Positions 44,931 through 57,925 of a stretch of 64,000 nt of DNA are shown here, in pieces. Within the stretch, counting starts at the first letter, position 1. Each line of letters starts with the position of its first letter. This stretch comes from Phorcus lineatus (Eukaryota; Mollusca; Gastropoda; Trochida; Trochidae). Position numbers and translations under genes: made by a program. Location of the stretch: NCBI GenBank assembly GCA_921293015.1, contig OV121081.1, forward strand, positions 30,569,158 through 30,633,157, read 5' to 3'. The notes beneath the pieces were generated by a model. That model was not told the DNA's origin. It saw nothing but the letters and a program-made list of their open reading frames with translations, and did no database searches.

Positions 44931-46939
44931 AAGGGTTTTCTCCTTAAAATAAATATTTTCATTTGTTTACTGTATAGTTAATATGGCCCGTAACATTAAG
45001 TAGTGTTTTTATAATTTGTTTGATCATTCACAAACATTTGGTGAGTCGTTTTGAAATCAGTTACAAAACAACTTACGGTGTTCAAACAAAAATAGTAAGT
45101 GATGTGTTGAGTAGAATGGGTAATGGTTACGTTTTCTGTTCCCCCCTTCCTCCAAGAAAAAACAAACTTTTATAAAAAATGACTTGAAGGTGCACATATT
45201 CTTCTTAATGATCAAGTACTCTACATTAAATACATTAGTGCATTAAGATTTACGTTATCTGTTTTAAAAACTGAGACGTACGTTAACATTGCATCTTACT
45301 CTAGCGTACGTTAACATTACATCTTACCCCAGCACCACCTTCCTACGATAGACGTAAACGACCAATGAAAGTCAACGACTCCATCTTTTAAAATTACCTC
45401 TGTCAAATACATTACATATACCTGGTCCTAATATGATATACAGCACGCTCTTTATTTTCCCTTTAAAAAATTCAGTTGCAATTGACGTTATACAATAATT
45501 AAGAGTAATCATAGCTTTTTTTGTTAACTGTCTAAAACAGTTTTAGAAGTCGGTCAAAGACGTTATTGCAAATCAATCATGATTAAACTCTTTTTTCGGT
45601 TAAACGTACCAAAATTCGTCTTTTAATTTGAAAACAAAAGTTTGAAATAGACTTTTGTGCACTTTTCAATTATCTTTTTTTGGAATGTAATCAATTTGAA
45701 CCTGTGTAATGGTCTCTACAAAGGATTATCCTTAATTTCAACATTACAATTAAATGATGACAAATAATGAAAATATTTTTTTCAGATTATCTTTTACTAA
45801 ATAAGACCAACTGTTTAAAAGAAATTGACATTCAATTATTGTGAACACGAAACTTCAGTGAGAAAAGATCGATTAAAGTATTAAGTATTGGTTTCTGAAT
45901 CCATCTGAATTCCTTTGCAAAAGGAAATGGTGTTTATAAAATTTTCTTGTTGTATTTCCATCAGTATCAAATACTGAAAGAGATTAAGCCTTGGACTTAC
46001 AGATATTCTTTCAATCATATAAACTGTATAGGTTGTATATTAAGCACAAGTTAGTATTTAATGTATCTCTAATCCTACTAAGTATCTTGTTTGTTTGCAC
46101 AGCTGCATATCAAAACTGTATGACCACTTTTGTCTTAGGATAACTCTTTTTAACTAATTCCTATATATAGTAACTGAGTATTTTGATTAACGTGAATGCA
46201 AATTAGTTCAACTTATGTGTATGTATAATTTTTCTGCGACAAAACAACTTATGTACAGCGTGTCAAACAGGCGTGGTATCAAAAGATGAAATTCAGGAGA
46301 CGTGATCATCAAGATTTAAAAGGTAAGTTTAACGTTTATTTCCTAACATTTTCTGTCCTTTTTAGTGATAACTTAAAAATAACGTTTAATACAACTTCTT
46401 TGGCAAAGATTTTGCAGATGCAAATTATAACTATTCTTTACATAGTTTGAATAAGCCACTCATGGAGACTGGGGACAGAAATGATTCCCCTTAGGTAACA
46501 TAAACTTTCAATCGATCAAGAATCACAAACTTCCAACCATCAAACCAGCTATTGTCAATTTATAATTTGAAACTTTATACTGCTTAAGTACTTAATTGAC
46601 TGGTATACTGGCTATGTGGATGAATTAGACAGCTTACAGAACAGTCAACCTTAATCCCAAGAAAACAATATGACGTTAATTTCGTTTCGTGCGTTCAACA
46701 AACTGGTGATTGTTTAAAACATCTGTTCAAGAGTCCAGAAGCTATGTAAAGTTAAGTCTGATCATGATGGAATCTTCCACGACACTCAATGAATAATTCC
46801 ATTTGCTGTATAATAAATGTGTACATTATGTCGGAAAACGAGATCAACAGGAAATGCCTCGAAAATGCATCAGAACTCCTTGCTAGAATCAAGTATAAAT
46901 TCTGCACGGAACCCTACCTAAGCATTGTATTGTTTAACT

Positions 46940-47795
46940 TTCATCAACAAGAATGCCACGTTTGACGTCTGGACGGCGAATGGAATGCTGCAGGCTGCTG
47001 AAACTCAGGTCAAGAGTTGCAGAAATCACAAATCTGCCACAAAACCACAATCAGCAGGAGATGCTTTTCAACACCCTGTCTGCAGTAGAGGCGTAGCCAG
47101 ACATTTTGGTTTGCGAGCATATCCTTTGTGGGAAAAGACCTTGACAACATCGACTAATCAGATTGAGGTAGGCTCGCACTGTACAGCGCTTGCAAAGACA
47201 AAATTGGGACAGAGAGCTGTTTACCGACGAGAATATGTTTTAGGTGTTCAGTCCTGACGGCCGATTTCGGGTATAACGGCAAACATACGTCACGTTGCTG
47301 CGTTCAAGAAGTGCAATCCAATGGCGGTGAAAGTGTCATGATTTGGGACAGTATTTGTGGGGACACCAAAACCAACTTAGAGGTAATAAATGGTAACCTC
47401 AAAGCTAACAACTATATCAACCAGGTCCTATCACCAGTGGTTCTTCCATTCCTGAAGAACAATCCAAGATCAACGCTGTTTTAACAGGATAACATCATCC
47501 CACACACTGCACGTGTTACAAGAGCCTTTTTCAATGGCAACAACATGCATGTGCTGTCTTGGCCAGCCCTATCACCTTACCTGAATCCAATTGAACACCC
47601 CTGGGACCATCTTGGGAGACGAATTCATCAACGTCAGCATCCTCCACAGGACAGACAGATGTTGACGCAGTACTAAAGGATTAGCGTCAAATCTGGTCAC
47701 AGATTGGTGCGAGCCCTGCACCTCAAGCTATCGAGCCTGGCGCCTTTGCTGACTCTGACCCGAAGGCATCAAGCATGGAGGCAATGTACTCTTGA
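46940..47795 (+). mobile_element. Decayed Tc1/mariner-like transposase
   Basis: The reading starts near 46952 (MPRLTSGRRMECCRLLK, helix-turn-helix end). It then shows LFTDENM (47219, first catalytic Asp), MIWDSICGDTKTNLEVINGN, NNYINQVLSPVVLPFLKNN, QDNIIPHTARVTRAF (second Asp) and WPALSPYLNPIEHPWDHLGR (catalytic Glu in the Tc1 position). The frame changes at least twice in the first half and there are several stops, so it is inactive. Terminal inverted repeats were not found. Both flanks (46830-46860 and 47860-47895) resemble the single site at 59905-59945 in copy B. Confidence 0.85.
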
Positions 47796-48020
47796 GTCGA
47801 TAATTCTAAGACAAGCAATGCATAAAGTTCGTTACAGATGATAACTTTCCCTTGCAGGCGTCCTTTATGTCATAAAGTTGTTAGATCAACAAACGGAAAT
47901 GTCTGCTGGGAAAATCGACATATCTCCCCTGCCCTTCATGAAAATACAACGGTAACTCATTTCCTTACAGATTATTGACGAGTTTGAGATTAAGGAAGCA
48001 TTTGATAATCAGTTTTATTA

Positions 48021-48110
48021 CCCACGTGGGACTTCGTAAAGGGGTTTCATAACAATCTGTTATGACACATATGTGTCATAACAACTTTGAGTGATTTGAT
48101 TGGCTGATAC
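48021..48110. promoter_or_regulatory. Palindromes and CCAAT box upstream of a small ORF
   Basis: A perfect 24-bp palindrome at 48059-48082 (left half gttatgacacat) is preceded by cccacgtggg (48021-48030) and followed by gattggctga, an inverted CCAAT box. It could be a paired regulator site or a transposon end. Confidence 0.35.
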
Positions 48111-48370
48111 ATGAGTTTTGACGTTACCGATACTATTTTCATCAGCTATTTCATTCATGATTTCCATTCATAAGATTTCGTTCCTAAGCACATGAAAAAC
48201 GAGAATTTTCATAATATAATCGAAATAAAACTTAATTTTCATTGTGGCTACATGCAAAGCTTTTCTTTCCTTTAATTACTGAAATGTCCGTAAATGAATA
48301 GAAAAACGATACAATCTAAATAAGTAACAAAATTCGTCTGCTATGATTATCGGGACTCATGTAAACAAAG

Positions 48371-48535
48371 ATGGCGTCACCCGTAAAAATCAATGATTTG
48401 GTCAAAATCGGTGGAAAAGTTATTAGACGAGTTGTGAATGGTATTCGGCCTTTGAACACTTTTAGCATAGGCCTATATGTTGTCAAGACTTCTCAGGGGG
48501 AAAAGCAAATACCTAGATATAGACTTACTGTTTAG
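48371..48535 (+). CDS. Small hypothetical ORF, 54 codons, perhaps a decayed gene
   Basis: The ATG is in an excellent context (caaagATGGCG). The peptide starts MASPVKINDLVKIGGK and ends IPRYRLTV before a tag. The same frame stays open after the stop to 48616 and includes TPAKRRRRST, a nuclear-localisation-like run, so the stop may be a recent disabling change or mark an exon end. A ttattccctttag acceptor (48669-48681) and an aataaa (48830-48835) follow. GC is higher than in the neighbourhood. The family is not recognised. It could be the 5' part of a host gene or of a transposon. Confidence 0.33.
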   Translation: MASPVKINDLVKIGGKVIRRVVNGIRPLNTFSIGLYVVKTSQGEKQIPRYRLTV

Positions 48536-48859
48536 TCATTGCCACTGTCGACACCCGCCAAGCGTCGCCGTAGATCTACAGTGACTTGTCCTCTGATGAA
48601 GATTAGTTGCAATTGAATGAAAAGCTTCTTTACCAGTTGACAGTTTTTAAGACATAAATTTCAATGTTATTCCCTTTAGGTCAAATGTTACGTGTGCCAT
48701 TCAAAACGTGTCTTGTATGCGTTGTGTCCGAACAGTTCTCGACGTCACGACTCGCCTTGAGTGACGGCCGACTGACGTTGAGCCGAGATTTAGGTTCAAA
48801 ATGTTGACAGTTTTCGCGTGTTTATGCTGAATAAAAGATTTGTAGCCGAAACCAAGTCT

Positions 48860-49940
48860 TTAAATGAAATGAATTAAAGGATTTTTGCTTTCAGTTGTAG
48901 TTTATTTTCATGTATTTCTTTATCAAATGTAATGAACGCCAAGGCTCGTGACAAAGCAAAATTATTTCACTTGGGACATAAACTTGATATGAAAGGGGAA
49001 GCTCGTTTGATATCCTATAACTCCTAATGTAACACGGCAAAGTGTCAGACTGTAATAAAATAATATTTGTCAAAATAATGAATTTTTTTTATTCCTGTAT
49101 TTTTGTCCTTGAACAAAACTCATCATGACTAGTTAATACTTATAAACAACATTCAAACCTAACCCATAATTTATTTTGTTTTAGAATCAGAATTTGTAAG
49201 TAATTTGTAACAATGTCGCTCATACAAACCCAAATGTATTGTGAATGAAGTGTGTGTAGTCTTGAACAAGAAAAAAAAACGATTTTGTAGGCCTTTACAT
49301 GTTAATCGCTGTTGAAGTTACTCTAATTATTGATTAAATATCTACGAGCTTCCATTGTGTCAATACGTAAGTAAAAAAGCACAAAGAGAAGATTTTATTG
49401 TATTTTTACTGATTGTTAAATAAAAGATTTGATTTACTGATTGTTATTACACAAGATTTCATCGTGTACTTAGTGATTGTTAATGACGTAGTTTAATTGA
49501 TTTGATTTCATAGCCTTTGTCGTGAAGTGGTTTTTTTTTCTAAAAGCCTCAAGTGGGAACAATTCAATGGATTTCCAAGCATCATTCCATTCAATGTATT
49601 GATTCCGGAGAAGAACGCTCAGCCATCTTCCAGAGAGCTGTAGAAATGGCTCTCCATTATCGAATATTTTCTTTTTTTTGTGTCAACGTCATGATCATTT
49701 CCTTTAAAATCATTCCATTTCTAACTTTTTAAACTCTTTGAACATTACAACTAATTACGTTTTTGACCTTGTCATCATCTAACAAGAATTAGTTTAGCAT
49801 AGAATCCTCATTGGTTTGTGAAACAAGAAGCAGATCGATTAACAATGTGACACCAAAGGTTATGTTCATGAATTCATGTTAATTCATATAATTTCCAACA
49901 TCCTCTCTTTCATACTTTTCTCTGCTCCCACTTCTGATAG
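48860..49940. other. Gene-free AT-rich stretch
   Basis: Nothing supported. A short phrase around gattgtta repeats three times at 49410-49485. Confidence 0.35.
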
Positions 49941-50124
49941 CAAGGGAATGGATCTAAGTGGCTTTGTTCAAAAGAAGGCGAGTGTCATTCCCTATAGTTT
50001 AAGAGTAAAGGTTGCCATGACCAGATGGTTAGCTCTTATTCACTTCTGGTTCACTATGGGAAAATCCAAAGTTTTGGTAATGGATATGTGTTGTCCAACT
50101 TCAACGTTTGAAGTCGTTCATTAA
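49941..50124 (+). CDS. Candidate terminal exon, gene unknown
   Basis: A long pyrimidine-rich tract with a gatag acceptor (49901-49940) precedes a stretch open to taa at 50122-50124. It reads KGMDLSGFVQKKASVIPYSL and later MTRWLALIHFWFTMGKSKV, with protein-like composition. No upstream exon, domain or clear poly(A) signal was found. Confidence 0.22.
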
Positions 50125-51254
50125 AAAGAAACTTAGTATAAAACAGTAATGAGATACAACTGCAGTTACTCACAGGATATCTGTACTTCTGTCTTGTCTT
50201 CATAGACTTTTATAAAATTGTACTTATGACATATTACTAACATTATTATGGCAATATATTTTTGATGGTACATAAGACTACATATCCGATGGAAAGTGGT
50301 ATCCAAGTAAATTATTTTTACAAATCGTATCATTATATCTAATAACAATCTTTAACACCGATGCTGCGGGACAAAGATCCAAAGTTGAAAGTGAAAGGAT
50401 ATTATTAAAATGTTGAAATAGACCCATTACTTTACCTAACTAGTCTATACTTTTCCAAACTACATATATCCTGAAATAAAAACGCCATTAATTGTTGAAA
50501 ATGTTCGGAAAATTTGTGAAATCCTAATAGCCATATCATTGATTTTGATTAGCTGGACATGCACTGAGAAGAGCACTAAAGATACCCACTGAGCAGCCCC
50601 CTTAAATCTGAAATTAGTGCTATGAGCCTGACAACTGAGTTGCAACCTATAACCAATGATACAATCGATCATTATCATTAAAAAAAATATTTTGAACATG
50701 AAATAACAATTATCAGTACCAAAATCAATTCGTCAGACCTAGAAGAACATCTTCTTCTGGCTTGTTCCTCTGCGACGTGGAAAATATGTCAAGACTCTTT
50801 TTTTGCTAGAGTGGTATGAAGTGTGATTTGGTTTTGTGTGATAAAAAAATGTGATCTCTCTCGCATCGTCAAAACTTGACGTTTGTACAACTTGTCTTTT
50901 TCAAAGTTTCTAAATGTATTATTATGTTTGCAAATCTTTTGAATTTTGTGAATGCTAAACTGTTTTGCTCTTAAATTTATCAGTTATCCTTAATATTGCT
51001 GACAAGTTATTAATGACCAAGTTATTAATGACATGTTGACTGTTTAAGATATTTGTACTGGAAATCATGATCTTAATATATGGATTTTATACTCGTGAAA
51101 GTTTGCTGCACTTAAATAATATCCTCTGATCTTTTGATAAGTTATAAAAGACCAAATATTGTCTAAAAACTAGTCAAATGTCATAACTATTTCATGTTAT
51201 GATTGTTTAACTCTGACTTGAATTTTCAAGAATATCTTTTCATACAATATTGAC
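50125..51254. other. Gene-free AT-rich stretch
   Basis: No supported exon or repeat between the candidate exon and copy B of the duplication. Confidence 0.35.
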
Positions 51255-52939
51255 TTATTTAAATATTGATAGTATTGTGTTACATGGCAAATCCTTCTAT
51301 TTTACTTCAAAATATGTAGTTGCTACTCATTTAAAAATATAAAAAAGTATATATATGTGCGTAATATCAGGATGCCTTATCTTGTTTTTCTTGAGTTTTG
51401 CCTTCTAAAGAGTTCTGCAAGATGCCATTGATTTTTAATTAGCGCATATCCTCTTGTCCTTCTTTCTCTTCTAACTCAATTTGCCTAATGCATTTTTAAT
51501 GCTCATGTAATTCAACTGGCCTCTACAAGATAACGATAACATTATTTTGAAATGAAGTCAAATGTTAAAACATTTGTAATGAGTTAAGGTTTCATTGCAT
51601 TATCCAATATACTTAACTTCTGAAATGATGACAATCAACTCAACAGTAGTGTACTGTTAAGTCTATAGATATCATATTGATTCAGAGTTGAATCTTAAGG
51701 AAGCTGTAGTAAACGAAGTGCAATTACCTATTTCGCACTTAACAGCCATAGTGGAGTTGTTGGCTCTGCAATAATGGCTAAATCCCACATCACCATACCT
51801 TAAAAGATGAACTTATTTCCAGATCATGGAACACTCCATCTTGCTTTCACAGATATATTTACATTAATGCATTATCGTTAGTTTTTTTTCAAAATTTAAA
51901 AAGTAATGTTGTTTTTTCTGCGATAAATAACCTATGTTGAATTCAAATTTGTTTAAAAACTATTTGAACCACTTAGTTCTTTCATTACATGAAATATTTG
52001 TTATTGTCAATGAAATGTTTAATTTTCTGATCATGATAACATGATTTGCTATCAACTAAACAAGCCCTTCACTTAGCGTATCAAATGTGATAACATTTTA
52101 TTGAATAATCGAATCCTATTTAATTTGTTACAACCGATTTCTTCTATCATGATTAAATCAGACCTCACATTATGCTTGTCAGTTTCTAACCTTCAAAGAT
52201 TGATCCTTTATTAAATAACATGTTTGTGTCCTGAACCATGTGAAATGATTAATGTTATCTCTTGCGATGCATAACAACTATAAACATTTTGAATATGGGA
52301 TCAGACTGGTAAAGGTTTTGTTCTTTGACTGGTGACTTGCAGGAATTGAACAGTCACCTGCATGTACAGTTAGGCGACAATCGCCTGCACTGGATGTGCA
52401 ATTACCTACACAGTTATCGAGGCCATTAATTAACGACATGTGTTTCTATCTATTAAATTCAAATTTTTTTCAACTTTATTTTTCAATCTATTACATCATG
52501 ACTAATAATCACTATTTCCAAATATGATGTAACTTTGCAGTTATCAGTGCACTTTGAATTACTTTGTGCACAATTTGAGTATTGGATAAATAAACTTTTT
52601 CTACATATTGAAGTAATATGTACTGACTATACCTGAATAAAATCCTCTGTAAAGAACTCTGTGCATTCCCATAGCTACATCCCTATTCCTGAGTTCCTGT
52701 CATTCTAGTTACAGTTAATAATTTCCTCTGAAAGTTCAATGCTCTGAGTTCTTCTACTGAAGGTAAAAAAAGAACATAGATCACGTAACCTGGTGAGATA
52801 TGACGCTTCTTTTATTCCCACAGGTGCATCACTCTTTTACTGAATGGATTCAGGGGCATTAAAGAAATTGTCAGTTTCCATGAGAAATCATTTATTATAG
52901 AGGTTGTACGGAGTCAAAAGAACGCATGTTGAAGACTTA

Positions 52940-55070
52940 GGAAATGAAATTCTAATGTGCTAGGATTATAGGATATAATGGTTATGGTTATTATAAACAA
53001 AAAGAAGGGATATAAAGATAGGTCTCAATTTAGCATAACGTGCCTTGAACATTGATTTGGACATCCGTGGATGAATCCATTTCTTGGATGAAGATCAAAT
53101 CTATTTTGTATTAATCAGGGCATATTCGATGTTATTAGACTTATACCAGTGAAAAACGAGTTTCTTCCCTTCTGTTAAGGTAAGTTTTAAAATTTGATAA
53201 TGTCTGAAAGATTTTATTTAACCTAAAGAGCTCTCAAAATTGAATTTGTCTTTCATGCATTTCACAAATTGAAAAAAAACCTGTAAAGCATATTGAATTA
53301 AGAAACGATAATTTGAAACATGTAAGTTTAATATTGTTAGGGGTAAGAAAGATTTTTTTTATATCAAAATCTGTAACGGTTTTAAACTTTTAATTTAATA
53401 TGCATCATACATGTAACAGTGAGTGGAAAGAGAAATATTATGGAGAATGGAAAAATGTTACAAAGTAACATTGATCTTTAATCAAATCATTTAAATGAAA
53501 CACACATTTTAGGTTGGAAGGATGAATGCTTTTCCAAGACAAGGCAAAAGTTTCATAATTTATTATTTGTTATTGATTTTAAATTTCATACAATCTTAAA
53601 ACAATGATTGTCTCCTAGAAAGGAAAATTAACAAGATTAAAACTTACAGCAATAACGTTTTGCAATTCACATTGCTTCAGGATATTGAATCTTCGAATAG
53701 CATTAACATTTGTAGAATGAAATTCATCTTTCAATATCGCATTTACACATTTACAAAGCATCAATTATAATCTCGCATGTATGAGACAACTTTCTTCACG
53801 AATAAATTAATAAATCTGAACATGATGATATAAAAGACTTTTTATTATCTCTGTCACAGATAACTTTCGATAACACGTTTGCATACATACTTTCTATTTT
53901 ACATGTGCCTTTTCGGGATATATAATGCTATATCTATGTTACATTGGTTTCAATAAGCTATTCATGTTGAATTTATGAGGCTAAAGTTCACTTGTTTGAA
54001 TATGATAACTTGTTAATTGAATTAAGAATCCATTATGATTTTATGTTTTTTTCAATCAGCTTATCCTTTTTGTTACGAAAGATTTGAACCAACATGGCTT
54101 AAAGGAGATCGGTAAAGGAGGTGCAGATATTGAATTTAAGATGTAAGTATCTAAATCGAAATATTGCGACCATTTAAATATTGAAATTTATCACGTTGGT
54201 TGACTATTCTGACTATCAAACAACTTCCAATAAGAACATCAAGTCAAAGGTACAGATATCATTGAAATTTTACATGAACTTAAAAAAATAAAATATGGTT
54301 GGTTTTTTAAAATATGATATTTACTCACGTACACGTTATTTATTTAGTTTTTGTTAAATTTCGAATAATAATATTCCACTTGCTTTGGACATGACTCAAT
54401 GACTGACTCGGTGAATGAATAAGGCCAAAGCTAAATCATTCATTCAGTAAAATGTCATGAACTCATAAACGTTGATACAAGATTTGCTGAGAATATCACG
54501 ATTTTAATATCTTGATGCCATAGTCTGGGAGAGCAAGCTACGCACATGCGATTATCTGGCACAAACCTCTCATAACATTGTTCATAACCTTCAGAATTAT
54601 AACGTTTTAGAAAACGTTTCTGAAATAATAAACCTCATTTGTAATAAATATAGGTAGCTCATCTTGTAAAAATGGCCATCGTCCTGATTTAAAGAGTATT
54701 ACGTAACCGAAAGGGACATTTAGTATGTTTCATATAGGTACCGATTACAATTAAAATAATTTCTTTCGACTTATATATTCATTACTAAATGCCTTTGAAA
54801 TGAATGACCTTTTTTATTTCAAATTTCAATATTAACTGGTTTTACTGCCTATTTAACGCTAAAACTATATTTGATATTAATATGGTGCCTCTTTAGTCAA
54901 GTTAACGAAAACAAAGTTATCTTGACATCAATACACAAGGATTCACCTAGTATACCTTTCATCCATTTCATAGTTCATAGGTGTTTTCAAAACTCTGTCA
55001 AGCAAGTATTCTAGACATTAAACTTTACTGAGATATCCAAATTTATTTAGATTTTTTAAAATAAACAAAA
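52940..55070. other. DNA present only in duplication copy B
   Basis: About 2.1 kb of AT-rich sequence with no counterpart between blocks 3 and 4 of copy A. No gene or terminal repeats recognised. Confidence 0.35.
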
Positions 55071-56039
55071 AATCATGACATGGGAATGATTTCGTAAAAT
55101 CTGTGACTGACGTATTGAAATCTTCATATGATGTTGGCTTGGAAGTAAGACACTTTTTATTGGCAAACTCAACAAAGCAAACTGAAAGGTCAAAAAGATT
55201 TCCAAGTTCATTCTACTCTGTCATTTGATATCTGACATTGTTCACATAATTACAGCTATAAAGATCTTTAAAATTCGACCTATTGTGTATGTCAAATGTT
55301 TTTGCGTGAAATAAAAAGTGACCTCTATTTACATACATGCCTTGTTAATACTGCATGTGTTTTTCCTTATCCTTCATATGTATATTGTTTATGGCTAACT
55401 TCTTATTATTTCCCTTCAAATCATCTATATCTAATGCACTACAAAAGTCTTTTCTTTAGCAATGACACAAGGAGCGGTGTCAGAATTTGCGCTCAGCTTC
55501 AAATTAAATTTAAGCTACTGTAAATTCGATCTCCTAATGGTATGGCAATTCCGAAAACCAAGATCTAAACCAGTTGAACGATGGCTTTTGAGGGGCTCGC
55601 AGGTTCAATAATGTCGCGGTTTGATTGGCTAACAAAAAACAAGGGCGGCTAATTTCGGCACAAAGTTCTCCAATGAAAAGCCACAGGCACACAAGGCTGA
55701 CATTGTGTAGAATAATGGAATTCAAGCCCTTATTTTATCGGGATTTAGCTGAAAGCACTTTTATTACGTTGTAAATAAAAAGATTGACAATAATTTCACC
55801 AATTCAAGTCCAGAGGTATACCTACGTCTTTGAATTGAAATACGAAATCTTGCCTTTTGCATTGGAACTAGCTACTTTACTGTCCTGAAACTCAGTTTCT
55901 GGACCGCTTCTCAGTCGTTTACAACGTCTGGAGGAGAGTTCCAACAGACCCATTTACACTTTCAAGGTAATATAATTTAACATTGTGGCACTAAGTGTGT
56001 TTCGGGACCGTTAAGTGGCAATAGCCCATTCTTTTGGAC

Positions 56040-57925
56040 CATCAAGGAAACAATGTTGGAGGTTCTAAAATATCTTTTATTGGTGTATTTAGATAGGATG
56101 ACTCATATCATTTCAAATCATTCTCATTATCTATATAAGTTTTTTTTAATTTGCAAATATCTTCAAGTCTTCTCGATATAAAATAAATACATCAGTGGTA
56201 CCTTAACAGGCTGTGAGTAATGTGTTGGCGTCTGATGGTTGTGTGACTTGAATTTATTTCTGAAACTGTTGACATTTCCTTGCAGTTCAGATTTAGCAAA
56301 TGGGAGTTTTAACATAAACAATCTATTAAAGGATTAAGATTGGCTTTTGAAAAAACGCTTTGCACAAGAAAGACAAAATTCCTTAAACCTCTTGTTACAT
56401 AGAACAAATGTTCACATAAAAACAAGATATTGGTACATTTTCAATCCATCAAAATGTGCTCTCTATGATAACTTGGAATCGAATACAAGACACATACGAA
56501 AAATAAATACATGTATTAATGTCGAATTTCTGATGAGAAAATGTTATAATAATAAACCAATGAAATACAAAATTCATATAATTTTTTGCTAAACTAGTCA
56601 TTGTTGAATCAGTCGTAAAGGCATTGTCAATACGCACATACAAGAAGCTTTAGGAAACAGTTTTATTCTTGGAATAATGGCTCAAGGGTTGTCGCTATGT
56701 TCCTTCTAACATTATGGAAACTACTAAAAGGTTTCCCCTGCTGTTATTTATTGCTCAAAGCCAAAAGACGTCCATGACCTTTTGGGATATATGTTAAATA
56801 CATTTCTTGTAGGCCAGGAGATCCATGTCAACCTCCTCTACGGTTTTTGATCTCACAACTCTTAACAATAAGAACACTTGCAACGGAAATTATAAAATTA
56901 TTATGTACTTATGTAACGACAAAGTTTATTAGAAGACGGATACATGATAATTGATACCTTATGGTTCTGAAATTTTAAAGGCTGATTAGGTAGGGTATGC
57001 CCTTTATGAACATAGTAGAAATCAAATTGAATAACCACACATAATTGCGTTGGTAATCTTATACATGATAAAGGAATTCATTTCTGTAAATTAGTAACTG
57101 TAACTTAACATAAAAGAAACGAAATAAAATAGGTGCATAAAACTGGTTTGTTTGCAAATGGATAATCAATGGTGATATTATCTGAAGTGATTGCAGTTAA
57201 TCTTTTACAAATAAATTGCTTCTTGTAAAGCCAGTAAACTAGCTAAACTATTAGTTTTTATTAAGCGCGGTCTTTATTTACCTGGTCAGCCACGATAGAA
57301 TAGCCTTGTCTCACAAATCACCCCTCTCAGCTGCATAATTACACAGGTGTTCCACAAAGCATACAAGATGATAAACAATTATACCTGACTTACGTTGACT
57401 AACAACAATTTGAGAGAGTTCCAGAATTTTATTTCCTTTCGCGTCCAAAATAAAATTATCCAAGATACAATATTACTATTTTCATTCAACGTTTAGGCAT
57501 AAGTAAATATATATTTCTTAGTTTATTGGAAATGTGTGTTTGTTTTAGTTAATATTCTGAATATTATCAGTAGAAAACACATTTTCTCATTGGAATTCTT
57601 TTTTTATAAAACAGTTTATATTTTAAAAAAAAAATTGAATATGGATTAGTTATAGTGTAATAGAAAAATGTTTGCCAAACCAATTTCATTTTATTTCTGA
57701 GAGTCCGTTAAAATATCTGTGTATAAGGAGATTATCGCTAATGGTTGTAATTTTGCTAAATCTGAACTAAGGAATAAGCCATTTACTCACTCTGTGAGAT
57801 AAACTCTGAGAAATATTTCTACCTTTTGCTAAGTAAATACACTCTGAAATTTAATTCAATTGATTACGAGACTATTCATCTCTCTTGTAACAGGGGTTAA
57901 CCATTGCAAAAATGAATAATTCACT
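56040..57925. other. Second copy-B-enlarged stretch
   Basis: The corresponding stretch in copy A is about 0.5 kb. Overlapping plus and minus ORFs at 56347-56643 are mutual shadows. No gene is supported. Confidence 0.3.

Larger units (their letters stand above)
40350..47910 (+). repeat. Segmental duplication, copy A
   Basis: Eight blocks match copy B in the same order and orientation: 40350-40800, 41430-41925, 42640-42955, 42985-43250, 43530-43590, 44420-44930, 45450-45960 and 46620-46845/47835-47910. Examples shared nearly exactly are agttctgcaagatgccattg, tgattaaatcagacctcaca-type text and tgagttcttctactgaa. Similarity within blocks looks like roughly 65-85% by eye, and the stretches between blocks differ through insertions and losses. 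Copy A carries a Tc1-like insertion. A 72-codon ORF in block 3 (42733-42951) is not kept open in copy B. Confidence 0.72.
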
